Shown: positions 33,747 through 43,964, counted from the stretch's first letter. The stretch is 64,000 nucleotides of DNA from CAYWNA01 sp964459305 (GCA_964459305.1 CAYWNA010000025.1:15329-79328), one strand, 5' to 3'. Numbers and translations are program-made. The notes: a model not told the origin generated them from the sequence alone.

Positions 33747-35202
33747 GGTCAGACTTGTCCGCGGGTGGTATGGCTGGTGATTGAGGAATGTCGAGATCCT
33801 CGCGTGAGTAATAGTTCCATATACCCTTCTCGCGTTTGGCTAGAAACACTTCGCCCAAGTCGTCCATAACCGCACTCAGCGGGATGTCGCCTGTGACGCC
33901 CGGCCACGGCTTGGTCCGGTAGGCCAACACGTCGCGGATCTTCGCCCGGTTTAGTCCCGCGACTTGCACGGCCCGGATCAACATGTTCATTCCATCGTAC
34001 GCGTGCGCCGCATAAGTTTCCGGTTGTTCCTTGTAGCGTTTTTGGAACGCTTCGCAGAACGCCTGATACTTTGGATCTTTCCGGGTCGGGTCCCATGGCG
34101 ATGTGCAGACGATCCCTTCGGCATTCTCGCCGACGATTTCGACGAAACGATCGGATATACAGCGGTCGCAACAGAAGAACGGCTGCTCCATCCCCATCGA
34201 GCGCATTTGATTGAGGATCTTGGCACCCTCCACATCGTCGCCCCAATGGACGACAGCCTCGACATTGGCGTGCTTCAGGGGTTCCAGTTGCAGAGAAAAA
34301 TCGTCGAGCCCCAGTGCGTATGGTCTTTCCAGGGCGATGGGGTATCCGCGGCGTCGGCTGCCGTCACGGACTTCACGCACACCAAAACGGCCGTAGCGGT
34401 TGCTGGCTCGAATGATCCCAACGCGTTTCAGATCGAGCTTCCGGTACATATAGTCGAGCAACAAGTATCCCATTTGGCGATCGTCGCCGATCGATCGAGC
34501 TACCCACGGGATATTGGTCTCGATGAACGTGGGATCGGTATCGCCGGTGTTCATCATGAAGATCTCCGCCTTCAAAGCCACGCGAATGGCGATGTGGCTA
34601 TTGGCGCCGTCGATCGTGCCCAGGATTGCCCACACCTTGTCTTCGTAGGCCATCTTGGTGATCTCGTTGCCCGATGCACCCCACAGGCCGTTGTCGTTGT
34701 TGACAACAAGCTCGAACGGAATTTTCCGTCGAAGGTAGCCACCGCCAGCGTTGGCTTCGTCAATGGCCAACTGCGAACCTTGCAGCATCTTGATGCCCAT
34801 GCCTTCCTCATGGCTCTTACCGCCCGTGGCAACCGAGACCGTGGGAACAATCGGTCCGAGGAATCCGATCTTGACGGTCTCGATGTGTTCGGGCTCCGGA
34901 ATCGCTCGGCCCGGCCCCGTGTACTCCAGTTGCTGCAAAAAGTGCCGCTTGTACGGCTGCAGTTCGAAGTTGCCGAATGGCTGGAAGTCTTTCGAAGTCC
35001 GCGCGTAGTTCTGATCTTCCTTCAGTTTCAAATCGGGAGCCTGGTGCGCACCGGCTGCGTTGACGCTTTCGAGGATCTCAAGCGTTTCCGCATCCACCTC
35101 GAAGGGCGGCCGCCACTCTTCAGACTTCCGCTTGTTCGGTTCGGCGAGGCATGGGGTTGTCCGGAGAGCAAGAAGCGCCAAGACAATCAAACGGTATTTC
35201 AT
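33742..35202 (-). CDS. Orphan periplasmic Leu/Ile/Val-type substrate-binding protein
   Basis: A 486-aa protein with a signal peptide (MKYRLIVLALLALRTTPCLA). After a about 100-residue unusual N-terminal part, the type-I periplasmic fold begins KIGFLGPIVPTVS and continues GSQLAIDEANAGGGYLRRKIPFELVVNNDNGLW, typical of LivK/Peripla_BP_6. No permease or ATPase genes are adjacent, so it is an orphan. It may instead be a sensor input or soluble binding partner. Its stop codon comes from a hairpin repeat. Ligand unknown. Confidence 0.85.
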   Translation of the reverse strand: MKYRLIVLALLALRTTPCLAEPNKRKSEEWRPPFEVDAETLEILESVNAAGAHQAPDLKLKEDQNYARTSKDFQPFGNFELQPYKRHFLQQLEYTGPGRAIPEPEHIETVKIGFLGPIVPTVSVATGGKSHEEGMGIKMLQGSQLAIDEANAGGGYLRRKIPFELVVNNDNGLWGASGNEITKMAYEDKVWAILGTIDGANSHIAIRVALKAEIFMMNTGDTDPTFIETNIPWVARSIGDDRQMGYLLLDYMYRKLDLKRVGIIRASNRYGRFGVREVRDGSRRRGYPIALERPYALGLDDFSLQLEPLKHANVEAVVHWGDDVEGAKILNQMRSMGMEQPFFCCDRCISDRFVEIVGENAEGIVCTSPWDPTRKDPKYQAFCEAFQKRYKEQPETYAAHAYDGMNMLIRAVQVAGLNRAKIRDVLAYRTKPWPGVTGDIPLSAVMDDLGEVFLAKREKGIWNYYSREDLDIPQSPAIPPADKSDP

Positions 35203-35263
35203 GACTTACCTCGTTACGGACTGTGTCGTTCCATTCCTGGTGGGTCTCGTACCTCGGCCCGCG

Positions 35264-36445
35264 CTACGGAGCCGCCTTCTTCAACCCTGCATAGTAACCG
35301 TTGCCTCTCGCCCAGCCCAGACCTTTGGATGTTCCAACCCAGACATCGTTGCCGTCGAATTCGGCCCAGAGGGCATAGTTGTGCGGAATGCTCCGTTCGA
35401 GTTCCACGGTCTTCAGTGTCTTGGTGCCGCGGCTGACGACGGCCTTGCCTCCCTGCGTCTTAGGATCCTTGGTGTAGGTGACCCACGTGTCGGTGGGAAA
35501 ATCGGCGAACACGCCAACGCCTTTATCAGTAGAATACCAGGCCTCGTTTGCGCTCCGGCCTTTGACGGCATTGCCAAAGTCGCTGGGCAGGCCGGTCTCG
35601 TGAGCGTAAATTCCGCGCCAATGGCGTCCGTCGTAGCGGCTCATCCCGAAGTACGTCGACACCCAAAGTATGCCCTCGACGCAACTGACGCCGGTGGTGA
35701 TCACGTGCACGATCCCGTCGTCGCGATACAGGTCGATTTCCATCTCACCGTCCGGATCCAGGTAGTCCTTCCATCCTTCGGTGGCCACGTCGAATTCCAA
35801 AACGCCGCTTCCCCAAATGCCCAAGTAGACTTTGCCCTTTTCGTAACAGACACCGTAGTTCCAGATTTCTTCCATGGGAGCATTCTTCTCAGTGAAGATC
35901 GTCCATTTCTTGGTGACCGTGTTGTAACGGCTGGCCCCGGCAGTGGTTGCTGCCCACACGTTGTCATTCTCGACCGCTACGCCATACACCACGTCGTTCA
36001 CCAAACCGCTGTTGAGTTGGTGGAAATGGTCAAAGCGACCACCGCTGAACCGGACCAGCCCACCGCCGAACAGACCAATCCACAAATCGCCTGTCTTCCT
36101 GTCTACTTCCAACGCCGCGACGACTCGCCAGGGAAGTCCGTCTTTCTCCTTCCAGCTACGGAACTTGCCCGTCCGCTTGTCGTAACACGCCAAGCCGTCT
36201 TCCGTGCCGATCCAGACCTTGGATCCATCTACCTCGACAGCGAAGATGTGATCGTTCGGCAATCCGTCCTTGACGGTGAAGTGCTTCCAGTCGGTGTAAA
36301 CATACGGAAGCTGCAGTTCGCCTCCAGACTCAGCGGCCGAGTCTTTCTTTGCTGCCTGCTCAGCAGCGAGCCCGTCCGACGGCAGAACTGCCACTAGAGA
36401 GCAAAGCATCACAAGCCGTTTCGCTGACGCGGGGAGTATCCTCAT
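35264..36445 (-). CDS. Secreted two-component-regulator-type beta-propeller (Reg_prop)
   Basis: A 393-aa protein with a signal peptide (ILPASAKRLVMLCSLVAVLPSDGLAA). It is made of repeats like WKHFTVKDGLPNDHIFAVEVDGSKVWIGTEDGLACYD, the Reg_prop pattern. About seven blades can be followed to the C-terminus (VWVGTSKGLGWARGNG). No kinase or DNA-binding domain is attached, so it is a stand-alone propeller. It may bind a ligand or partner of the adjacent binding protein; 61 nt separate the genes. Confidence 0.85.
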   Translation of the reverse strand: MRILPASAKRLVMLCSLVAVLPSDGLAAEQAAKKDSAAESGGELQLPYVYTDWKHFTVKDGLPNDHIFAVEVDGSKVWIGTEDGLACYDKRTGKFRSWKEKDGLPWRVVAALEVDRKTGDLWIGLFGGGLVRFSGGRFDHFHQLNSGLVNDVVYGVAVENDNVWAATTAGASRYNTVTKKWTIFTEKNAPMEEIWNYGVCYEKGKVYLGIWGSGVLEFDVATEGWKDYLDPDGEMEIDLYRDDGIVHVITTGVSCVEGILWVSTYFGMSRYDGRHWRGIYAHETGLPSDFGNAVKGRSANEAWYSTDKGVGVFADFPTDTWVTYTKDPKTQGGKAVVSRGTKTLKTVELERSIPHNYALWAEFDGNDVWVGTSKGLGWARGNGYYAGLKKAAP

Positions 36446-36508
36446 GGCGACATCCGTTTGCTAATTCGGTCTTCGAGTGTAACACGCGGTTAAATTTTGG
36501 TCGTAGTC

Positions 36509-36665
36509 GTAGGGTGGGCCAAGTCTTCGCGGCCCACCGGAATGTGCTTTCGATACTGGTTGGCTCTATCGTCCGGTTTCCTCGCACGCCGGTCGTCCGA
36601 TCGATGCACGCGTGATTGCCTGGCGGGCGGTTTCCGGTGGGCCGCGAGGACTTGGCCCACCCTAC
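36509..36665. repeat. Long inverted repeat family D (GTAGGGTGGGCC...)
   Basis: A 32-nt arm at 36509-36540 and its inverse at 36634-36665 differ at one base. Arms begin GTAGGGTGGGCC and end CTAC. The loop is 93 nt. It lies between the Reg_prop start and the end of the decaheme gene. Confidence 0.9.
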
Positions 36666-36693
36666 CCGGTTGCCGCCTTGCGGCGTTCGGGCG

Positions 36694-39567
36694 CTAAAGC
36701 GTTTTCACGTACTCGATCAAATCGTTCAACTGATCCTTGGTCATATCGTTGGTCACCCCGTGTCTGTCGTTGGGGTTGTATCTCGTCCATATTTCTTCCA
36801 GCGTTCTGGCCATTCCGTTGTGAAGATACGGTGCCGAATCGTAGATATTGTTCAAGTGGGGTACATCGAAATCCGATTCTCCGTCCAGCTGTAGTTTGGT
36901 GCCGATGTCCCGACGGCTCCGGTCGGTATACAGCGGCGGAAAATGGCAGGTGACACAGCGGTTATCCTTGGGGATGATCCGACCGTCGTTGGTTCGCGTT
37001 CGCTCGAACATGGCCTTACCGCGGCGCTGCGCTTCGGTCAACTCCGCGCCCAAGGCCCGGTATCGATTCGGTGGCCGCGGGATCGTGCAGATGTACCTAT
37101 CCAGGGCGGATAACTCGTCCGGCGTGAACGGCTGAATGCGAGTGAAGAAGACCGACAACCGTGGGCCGCATTGCCGCTGCAGGCTCGGGTTCGTTCCCTC
37201 CCACTTGAACGGAGCGGTGTCCAGGATGCCGCGTAACGTTCGATTGTCCACGGGGCTGACGCCGATACCATCCGGCTCGATGTCGTACGTCAGGCCATCG
37301 ACATGACCGTCTGGGTGACACGAGTGGCATGAGAACTGACGATGAAACGTGATATTCGCGCTGTGAAACAACCGCTCGCCATAACGGGCCAGGGTAATTT
37401 CCTCGGAACCGCCCAGATCGATCCTCTTGACCGCCTCCAGCGTTTTCAAATCGATTACGGTCAGCGAATCGTCCAGACTATTGGCAACGAAAGCCGATCC
37501 TCCGTCCGGCGTGATCAGCACTCCGCGAGGGCTGTGCTGGGTGGGAATGTGTTTGACCACGAACTCCGTCGGTTTCCCCACGTGATTGGGAAACACATGC
37601 CGACGCTCGTCGTCCGAGGCAGTCTCCAGCATCGAAATCATCTTCGGCACGTCGACGACGGCGATCCGGTTCGAGCCGGAACTGGTAACCAGGGCTAGTT
37701 GGCCGTCGGGCGTAATGGCCACGTCGCTCGGATCGGGAAAACATATATTCGGTTCGTCCAGCAACACCTGGTCGACCCGTCCGTCGCGCCAGATGATTCC
37801 CAGGCCATTGGTGATGGTCCAGCCCTGCAAAAGCCGAGTCATCGGCACTAGGTTCTTCGTTCGGTTTAACGTGACCAGGGCAAACTCGCCGCTCGGATGC
37901 CAAGCGATTCCCATCATCAGGTTCGCACCCGAAACCAAGATGCGATCGTCCACCACCGCCCGTTCCGCATCGATCACCGTCACCTCCGACATCGACGGCG
38001 TGCGGAACGGAACGAACTGCGACAACGCATTGGTCGCGAAGATCTGCGATCCATCCGGCGAAAGCGACAAAGACCACGGGTTGCGGCTTGCCTCCAGCCG
38101 TTTGACCTCCGTAAGCGATTTCGTATCGATCACCGAGATACTGTCGGTTGATGTGTTCAGCACATACAAAAACTTGCCGGCGCGATCCGTCTGTACTCCG
38201 TGCGGTTCATCGCCCACGGGGATTGTCTGAACAACTTTTCGCGCCGGTACGCTGATCACCGATATGGTGTCGTCCAACCGATTGCTCACGTACGCCCATT
38301 TGCCGTCGGGGTGAAAGGTGACATCGGTCGGATGTCCACCCGCCGGAATCTCTGCCACCTTCTCCCTGGTCGCTGCATCCACGACGATCAGGGTGTCCGA
38401 AGCCTCGCACGCGACATACAGCTCACGGCCGCTGGGGCTGAGCGCCATGTTCAGCGGCGTCTTGTACCGAACGGTTGCCTCCTCCTCTAGCAATTTCGTC
38501 GGGTGAGCGATTTCTTTCAGGGCCTTTTCATAATGAAAGGGCTTGCCGTGAGCATTTTCGTGGCATCGCAGACAGGTCTCGCGCGTCACCTCCTTCAATC
38601 CGGCCAGCACCGCGGCCCGTTTGTCGCGCATTACGGCTTCCGGCGAATAATCACTTCCGGCCCCATGGCACGACTCGCATCCCACGCCCTCGAACACCGA
38701 GTACGAATCCAGCGCCCCTCCGGCAGGATCCTGGTAAGCGGTGGCGTGACACTTGAGGCATGCGGCGCTGGTGAGCGGATTCTCCTTGACACTCATTTCC
38801 CTGGAGATTTTCTCCGCAGCGGCCGAGCCAAGCACGGCGTACGCGCTGGCGTGGGCGCTGTCGCGCCACTTGCTGTACTGGTACCCCATCTCCGGGCCTT
38901 TGTGGCATTCGGCACATGCCAGCGAACCGGTCAGTTTCGGTCTGCCGGGATCAGACGCATCGGGCAACTCGTGCGGATCAGGGTAGCCCCAAACATCAGG
39001 CGTGGGATGCTCGATTTCCTTCCATGCCTTCTGGATGTCGATCTTGGGACTCTTGAGGACGGCGACGTGGGAGCCTTTCACTTCGTGACACTTCATGCAG
39101 TCATCCATGGTCGGCATCTTCAGCCCGGCGGCGCGAGCGGCCTTGGGATCGAGCATCACGGATTCTTCCATGTATTCGCTGCCGGGGCCGTGGCACTTCT
39201 CGCACTGAACGCCATCCTCGATGTGGAACGTCTCGTCCATTTCCCAATCTTCGACTTCAGCCGCGGTTGCATGGCATCCCAAACACATCGACGCTTCCTG
39301 GGGTTCCTGCGGAATGCCGCTCAGTCGCGCGATTTCCTTGGCCTCTGGCTTCGCCAACGAGGCATAGGCTTTCGAGTGCTCAGACACAAGCCAGCGGCAG
39401 TGCTGGTATCCCATGTCCTGGCCGTGATGGCATTGGGCACATTCCTGTGACCCAACATAGACGGGCGTTTCGTACTCCTCGTCGGCCGTCGACTTCCGCG
39501 CGCAAAGGCACAGCAGAATCGACAGACCCATACACGTCAGTACGCTGTTACGACCAGCGGAGCTCAT
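36694..39567 (-). CDS. Decaheme fusion: duplicated tetraheme module + YVTN propeller + cytochrome c peroxidase-like domain
   Basis: A 957-aa exported protein. Two tetraheme modules fill the N-terminal about 350 residues: CAQCH, CLGCH, CEKCH, CMKCH, then CAECH, CLKCH, CESCH, CLRCH. They are an internal duplication (CAQCHHGQDMGYQHCRW against CAECHKGPEMGYQYSKW). A YVTN/lactonase-type propeller follows (LYVACEASDTLIVVDAATREKVAEIPAGG). The C-terminus is di-heme peroxidase/MauG-like with CHSCH and CVTCH, and VPHLNNIYDSAPYLHNG. It may move electrons through the periplasm; the donor and acceptor are unknown. Confidence 0.88.
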   Translation of the reverse strand: MSSAGRNSVLTCMGLSILLCLCARKSTADEEYETPVYVGSQECAQCHHGQDMGYQHCRWLVSEHSKAYASLAKPEAKEIARLSGIPQEPQEASMCLGCHATAAEVEDWEMDETFHIEDGVQCEKCHGPGSEYMEESVMLDPKAARAAGLKMPTMDDCMKCHEVKGSHVAVLKSPKIDIQKAWKEIEHPTPDVWGYPDPHELPDASDPGRPKLTGSLACAECHKGPEMGYQYSKWRDSAHASAYAVLGSAAAEKISREMSVKENPLTSAACLKCHATAYQDPAGGALDSYSVFEGVGCESCHGAGSDYSPEAVMRDKRAAVLAGLKEVTRETCLRCHENAHGKPFHYEKALKEIAHPTKLLEEEATVRYKTPLNMALSPSGRELYVACEASDTLIVVDAATREKVAEIPAGGHPTDVTFHPDGKWAYVSNRLDDTISVISVPARKVVQTIPVGDEPHGVQTDRAGKFLYVLNTSTDSISVIDTKSLTEVKRLEASRNPWSLSLSPDGSQIFATNALSQFVPFRTPSMSEVTVIDAERAVVDDRILVSGANLMMGIAWHPSGEFALVTLNRTKNLVPMTRLLQGWTITNGLGIIWRDGRVDQVLLDEPNICFPDPSDVAITPDGQLALVTSSGSNRIAVVDVPKMISMLETASDDERRHVFPNHVGKPTEFVVKHIPTQHSPRGVLITPDGGSAFVANSLDDSLTVIDLKTLEAVKRIDLGGSEEITLARYGERLFHSANITFHRQFSCHSCHPDGHVDGLTYDIEPDGIGVSPVDNRTLRGILDTAPFKWEGTNPSLQRQCGPRLSVFFTRIQPFTPDELSALDRYICTIPRPPNRYRALGAELTEAQRRGKAMFERTRTNDGRIIPKDNRCVTCHFPPLYTDRSRRDIGTKLQLDGESDFDVPHLNNIYDSAPYLHNGMARTLEEIWTRYNPNDRHGVTNDMTKDQLNDLIEYVKTL

Positions 39568-39601
39568 CCGATCAGGTCCTCCACCTGCTATTCATGCGCA
39601 T

Positions 39602-41377
39602 TCAGTCGCCAGACGGCAACTCGCCAGCGGCATCTTGCACTACCTTCCGAATCTGATTCGCTGGGATGTCTTTCAGTTGCGTGATTCGACCGTCGGGCCA
39701 GCGGATCTCCACCTGGGCGTGATCCGTGCCGTCCAGGCCAAAATGCATCCGTGGTTCGGATTGGGACAGGTAGCCGGTCACAGGAATCAAATCCCGGATC
39801 TGCGTTAGTTTTCCGGTTTTCACCGTGATCCGAGCACCAATCGCATCGGACTTCCCGCCTGCCAGTTTTGCCTCAATCGTCAGCCAATTGTTTCTATTGC
39901 CGCCGTCATTGCGCAACAGCTTGGGCGAGTCGTTCATGTTCACAATCAGCAGGTCCAAGTCGCCGTCGTTGTCGTAGTCGCCAGAGGCAGCTCCTCGGCC
40001 TACGTACTTTTGCTTGAAGTAATCGCCTGACTGCAGGGCAACATCAACAAAACTGCCGCTTCCGTCGTTGCGCAACAGAACGTCTTCTTGCGTGTACAGA
40101 TGATGGGCGTTGCCGTTGGCCACGAAGATGTCCAGATAACCGTCGCAATCGTAGTCGAACAGGATACCACCCCAACCCGTGTATTGGCCGCAAATGCGGG
40201 CCAATTTTGATCGAGCCGTCCGATCTTCGAAGTAGTCTTCGCGGTTCATCAGCAGACAACCGTATCCCATGTCCGGCACGTAGATGTCCACCCATCCATC
40301 ACGATTCACATCGCCCGTGGCAGGTCCCATGGAAGAAACGTTCTGACCGCCTTCGCCGAAAGCCAAGCCGGTAATAAGCCCGTCTTCGACGAAAGTTCCC
40401 TTGCCCGTGTTCTTGTAGTAGTAATTCCCCATGGCATCGTTCGCGACGTACAGGTCCAGAAGACCGTCGTTGTTCAAATCCGCAACCGTGGCGCTCATTC
40501 CTCGGCCATCCGAATTGTACAAGCCGGCAGCCTCTGTCACGTCGGTAAAGGTGCCGTTGCCGTTGTTGCGGTACAGGGTGTCGGGTTGTCCGCTATAGCT
40601 GAGCGGACCAGGATAGCCCTGGGCGGCATAGTAGGTCTTGAACTTGCCGGCGTCGTACTTGAGATAGTTCACCACGTAGACGTCCAGATCGCCGTCGTTG
40701 TCGTAGTCGAACCACGGCGCGGAAAGACTCCACCGCGGATTGTCCAGCCCCGACTCTTTGGATATGTCGATAAAGGTCCCGTTGCCTTCATTGCGGTAGA
40801 ACACGTTCTCGCCGTAGTTCAGTACGTACAGATCCAAATCGCCGTCTTTGTCGAAGTCGGCGGCCGAGCACCCCGCGCCGTAGCTCTTGTCTCCCACACC
40901 GGCCCGAACGGTCACGTCGGTGAAAGTGCCGTCGCGGTTGTTGTGGTATAGGTGGTTGGTCAGCTTTCCCCGGTACCTCCGGCCGCGGTTATGGTTGACG
41001 TCCGACAGCCAGCATCCGTTCAGCAGATAGATGTCAAGCCAGCCATCGCCGTCGTAATCGAAAAACATCGCCCCGGCACCGGTTCCCTCGACGATGTTCG
41101 TAAGCCGATCATCCCCAAACCTGTGCTCGGCACGAATACCTGCCTGGTCTGTCACGTCGGTAAAGGTCGGCAGGTCTGGTTCGGCCCCGCACGCGACAGC
41201 AGCCGAAAACGCCACCACCACTAGCGCGGCGTGGCCCAGAAGCCGGCCAAACGTCGCACCTTCTCTCCGGGCGAGAGTCGGGATCAGGGCGAATTGCGTT
41301 GGCAAGATCGAAAGGCGAGAAGCGGGGCTGATGGGACTCCCCAGACACGCCCTCAGTGCGAAGCTCCGACGGGTCAT
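39602..41377 (-). CDS. FG-GAP/VCBS repeat protein with ASPIC/UnbV domain
   Basis: A 591-aa exported protein. ATG 41377 is chosen; a GTG at 41380 is also possible behind GGAGGA. Seven calcium-type repeats are visible, such as DYDGDGWLDIYLL, DFDKDGDLDLYVL and DYDNDGDLDVYVV. The C-terminal UnbV domain reads WLTIEAKLAGGKSDAIGARITV to IRWPDGRITQLKDIPANQIRKVV. These proteins are surface or secreted adhesin-like; function is not established. Confidence 0.88.
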   Translation of the reverse strand: MTRRSFALRACLGSPISPASRLSILPTQFALIPTLARREGATFGRLLGHAALVVVAFSAAVACGAEPDLPTFTDVTDQAGIRAEHRFGDDRLTNIVEGTGAGAMFFDYDGDGWLDIYLLNGCWLSDVNHNRGRRYRGKLTNHLYHNNRDGTFTDVTVRAGVGDKSYGAGCSAADFDKDGDLDLYVLNYGENVFYRNEGNGTFIDISKESGLDNPRWSLSAPWFDYDNDGDLDVYVVNYLKYDAGKFKTYYAAQGYPGPLSYSGQPDTLYRNNGNGTFTDVTEAAGLYNSDGRGMSATVADLNNDGLLDLYVANDAMGNYYYKNTGKGTFVEDGLITGLAFGEGGQNVSSMGPATGDVNRDGWVDIYVPDMGYGCLLMNREDYFEDRTARSKLARICGQYTGWGGILFDYDCDGYLDIFVANGNAHHLYTQEDVLLRNDGSGSFVDVALQSGDYFKQKYVGRGAASGDYDNDGDLDLLIVNMNDSPKLLRNDGGNRNNWLTIEAKLAGGKSDAIGARITVKTGKLTQIRDLIPVTGYLSQSEPRMHFGLDGTDHAQVEIRWPDGRITQLKDIPANQIRKVVQDAAGELPSGD

Positions 41378-41635
41378 CACGATATCACATTCCTCCACGG
41401 CATATGCCAAGAAAACGGCGTTAACCCGTACTACGCAACAACTTACCTGATAGTTCGCTGCCTGACCGGGATACGGTCGCACGACCCAGCAACAGCAACG
41501 ATCCGTGCTGGTTTAGACTATCAAGTCCTACCACAAGATGAAACGGACAGGAATGACCATCCATCGGATCAGCTCAGGACTTCCGCCAAAACGTACTAGA
41601 TGTGCGTTTCGCGCGAAATATGCCGACCCTGCCTC

Positions 41636-41698
41636 GTAGCCGAATTCGCCAGAGTTTGGACTTTTCCGTGTGCACCAGAGTCTGGCGACTTCGACTAC
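41636..41698. repeat. Hairpin repeat family C, copy 2
   Basis: GTAGCCGAATTCGCCAGAG at 41636-41654 pairs with its inverse at 41681-41698 with two mismatches. The arm shares GTAGCCGAA.TCGCCAGA with the copy at 33681. Confidence 0.82.
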
Positions 41699-41719
41699 AA
41701 TCACATAGACTCAGCCAAA

Positions 41720-43672
41720 CTACGGCCCGGCTGGGTTCGTGCCTGGGATCCCGTCCCACATGGCCCCCATGTCGACCCATTCCACAATTGTCCGCCGCTC
41801 GTCGTCGGTCAGCGGCTCCGCCTTGCCCGGCGGAATCTTCTTCACCGGCTGCCCTGCGGCATCACCATCCCACGGGCGCGACGTATTGCGGCCGAAAACG
41901 TGCCAAACAAGCGGACTGGTGCGAGCCCGACCGGGGTGAACATACCTGCCGGAGAATGCACTCGGGCCGGATGACTCGTCTGCCGCCAGCAGCCCTTCAT
42001 ACGCTTGGTTGAAATTTCCTTTTCCATTCTCGCGAACCACCAACTCAAGTCCGCCGTCCAGACGCGGCTTCGCGCCGTCCGGACCGTGACACCCGACGCA
42101 CTTGGGCTCGATAATCGGCATCACGTCGCGGCGGAAATCCACCGTCCGTCGTCGCGATGGCGGAAGAGTCAACGGGATAGACCGGCGGCTGACCGAATCC
42201 ACAAGGGCATTGTCGGGGGTCAATTCGCCGTCTTCGTGGCACCCAATGCAGCCACGCGGTTCGCGGTTCTTGGCCCAAATCCAGCCACAGCTTCGCAGCG
42301 CCATCCCGTCGCTGTCCAGCGTCTGCAACTCGATGGACGTATTGGCAGGCACCGTGATATTGAACGAACCGTCTTCGGCAACGTCGATCTCGCCAAGCAA
42401 ACGCCGCTGTGCGAGCGGAGGGATCCCGTTGACCGAAGAGCCGGCCGTCAGGGGAACTCCCTCCAATACGCGCAGCCGTTTGACCGCGCCGGCCGGCAGC
42501 CACTCGCGCTTCTGGAAGTCCGAAAGATAGACGTTCAAGCAGTACAGTTTGCCGTGCGGATACTTCTTGCCGTGCGGATCCTCCTCCATGACGACGCTCG
42601 AACGACCGTCGGCTTCGGATCGCTTGTGGATAAGTTTGGCTTGAATGTCGTGGCATCGCGGATCGTCGAATACGCATTTCCGCTCGCCGCTGCGCGGGTC
42701 GAGCCGGCAAACGGCATGTGTGCCTTTCGATCCGCATGGCCTGCGCGACACAAGGATCGTGTCGTCGGCCAGCGGCGAGGGCGAATGGAATAGCCCGTCG
42801 GTCTCACGCGTGATCGGGCGATACGAATGGAGCGGTCGCCGCATGGTGACGCAGGAAAGCAGTCCTGCGCCATCCCACGGCACCTGATCCGACTCGATAA
42901 ACACGACCAGCCCGCCACTCGTGACGCACGGCATGTGCTTGACGCGCCGTCCCGCTTGGCTCGCAAACAACGCGAAATCGGCCCCGTCGATGTTCACGCC
43001 GAACAGGCCGACTCGGCCAAGCGCACCTCGCGCGAGCGTGCTGCGCTGCCAACTGGCGAACAAAAGTCGTCCGTCCTCCATGAGAAACGGGTCCGTATCG
43101 CTCGACAAATTGTAGGTCAGACGGCGAGTCGCCGAACCGTCCAGCTTGCAGGAATAAAGGTGTGTGGCCGGCGCGGAGCCATCTTCGTTCATCGTGCCGG
43201 CTGCGTCGCTGACAAAGGTCATCTGATACCAGGGTTCCTCAGAGACGATTGTGTACAACGTCGCTTGATAATTGGGGCTGCGACAATTGCCCATGCCGCT
43301 GGTGATCTGGCGAACTCCGGCACCATCCGCCGCCGCCTCGTAGACATTCCACTTGTCCGTCGCCTTCCTCTTACCGGCGAACAGCATCCGCGTCCCGTCA
43401 AACGAGATCTCCGGATCACAAGCGCTATGGAAACCGGCGGTCAGCACCCGAGTGGTCCCGTCCGGGGCCACCGCGACGATCCGACCTCCGTGGCCGTAAG
43501 ACGCCCGCAGCACGACAACGCCGTGTCGCTCCACATCCGTTCCAGCGGGAAGCTGGGTGACGACAATCGGGACGTCGATGCCAGCATGTTGCGGAACATA
43601 TCGCTCCGGCTCGCCGTGCACTTGCGGCACCAGCGTCACCAATACGCCCGTAAAGAAAACGAGCCGCTGCAT
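41720..43672 (-). CDS. HzsA-related protein with two c-type heme sites
   Basis: A 650-aa exported protein. Start 43672 (MQRLVFFTGVLVTLV) is chosen for its signal; longer frames to 43768 are possible. The propeller part shows FVSDAAGTMNEDGSAPATHLYS and SSDTDPFLMEDGRLLFASWQR, as in planctomycete proteins named HzsA-related. Heme sites are CIGCH and CVGCH near the C-terminus, with typical C-terminal cytochrome ending. Hydrazine synthase itself is confined to anammox bacteria; no beta or gamma partner is here, so hydrazine chemistry should not be assumed. Confidence 0.8.
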   Translation of the reverse strand: MQRLVFFTGVLVTLVPQVHGEPERYVPQHAGIDVPIVVTQLPAGTDVERHGVVVLRASYGHGGRIVAVAPDGTTRVLTAGFHSACDPEISFDGTRMLFAGKRKATDKWNVYEAAADGAGVRQITSGMGNCRSPNYQATLYTIVSEEPWYQMTFVSDAAGTMNEDGSAPATHLYSCKLDGSATRRLTYNLSSDTDPFLMEDGRLLFASWQRSTLARGALGRVGLFGVNIDGADFALFASQAGRRVKHMPCVTSGGLVVFIESDQVPWDGAGLLSCVTMRRPLHSYRPITRETDGLFHSPSPLADDTILVSRRPCGSKGTHAVCRLDPRSGERKCVFDDPRCHDIQAKLIHKRSEADGRSSVVMEEDPHGKKYPHGKLYCLNVYLSDFQKREWLPAGAVKRLRVLEGVPLTAGSSVNGIPPLAQRRLLGEIDVAEDGSFNITVPANTSIELQTLDSDGMALRSCGWIWAKNREPRGCIGCHEDGELTPDNALVDSVSRRSIPLTLPPSRRRTVDFRRDVMPIIEPKCVGCHGPDGAKPRLDGGLELVVRENGKGNFNQAYEGLLAADESSGPSAFSGRYVHPGRARTSPLVWHVFGRNTSRPWDGDAAGQPVKKIPPGKAEPLTDDERRTIVEWVDMGAMWDGIPGTNPAGP

Positions 43673-43964
43673 CCAGGATGTCCTAACCCGCGCAGAAGAC
43701 GGGTGCAATCCACGACTCATTGACAAAATCGCCTTGATCGGCAGAAGATTCAGCCGAAATCCTATCACGGCGGAGCCGCAATCAAGCTAGCAGCCACACT
43801 CCGCGTACCTTAAGGGGAAACACGCCAACGGATTAAGAATGGGCCAGTTCGCAACAATTGTCAAGGGAAGTGTGCGGCCGGATCCTATGGCGATCAACAG
43901 GGTAGCTGGATTCGCAAGGAATCAGAGGAATGGAGCATCCGGGAATTCGAACGGCACAGAGAAT

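Noticed and set aside
33964..36397. Two long plus-strand frames (490 and 445 aa)
   Set aside because: They are antisense to the binding protein and the Reg_prop propeller, which have signal peptides and family motifs.
41720..43672. True hydrazine synthase alpha subunit
   Set aside because: No partner subunits or other anammox genes are present and the protein is shorter than an intact HzsA; only relatedness can be claimed.
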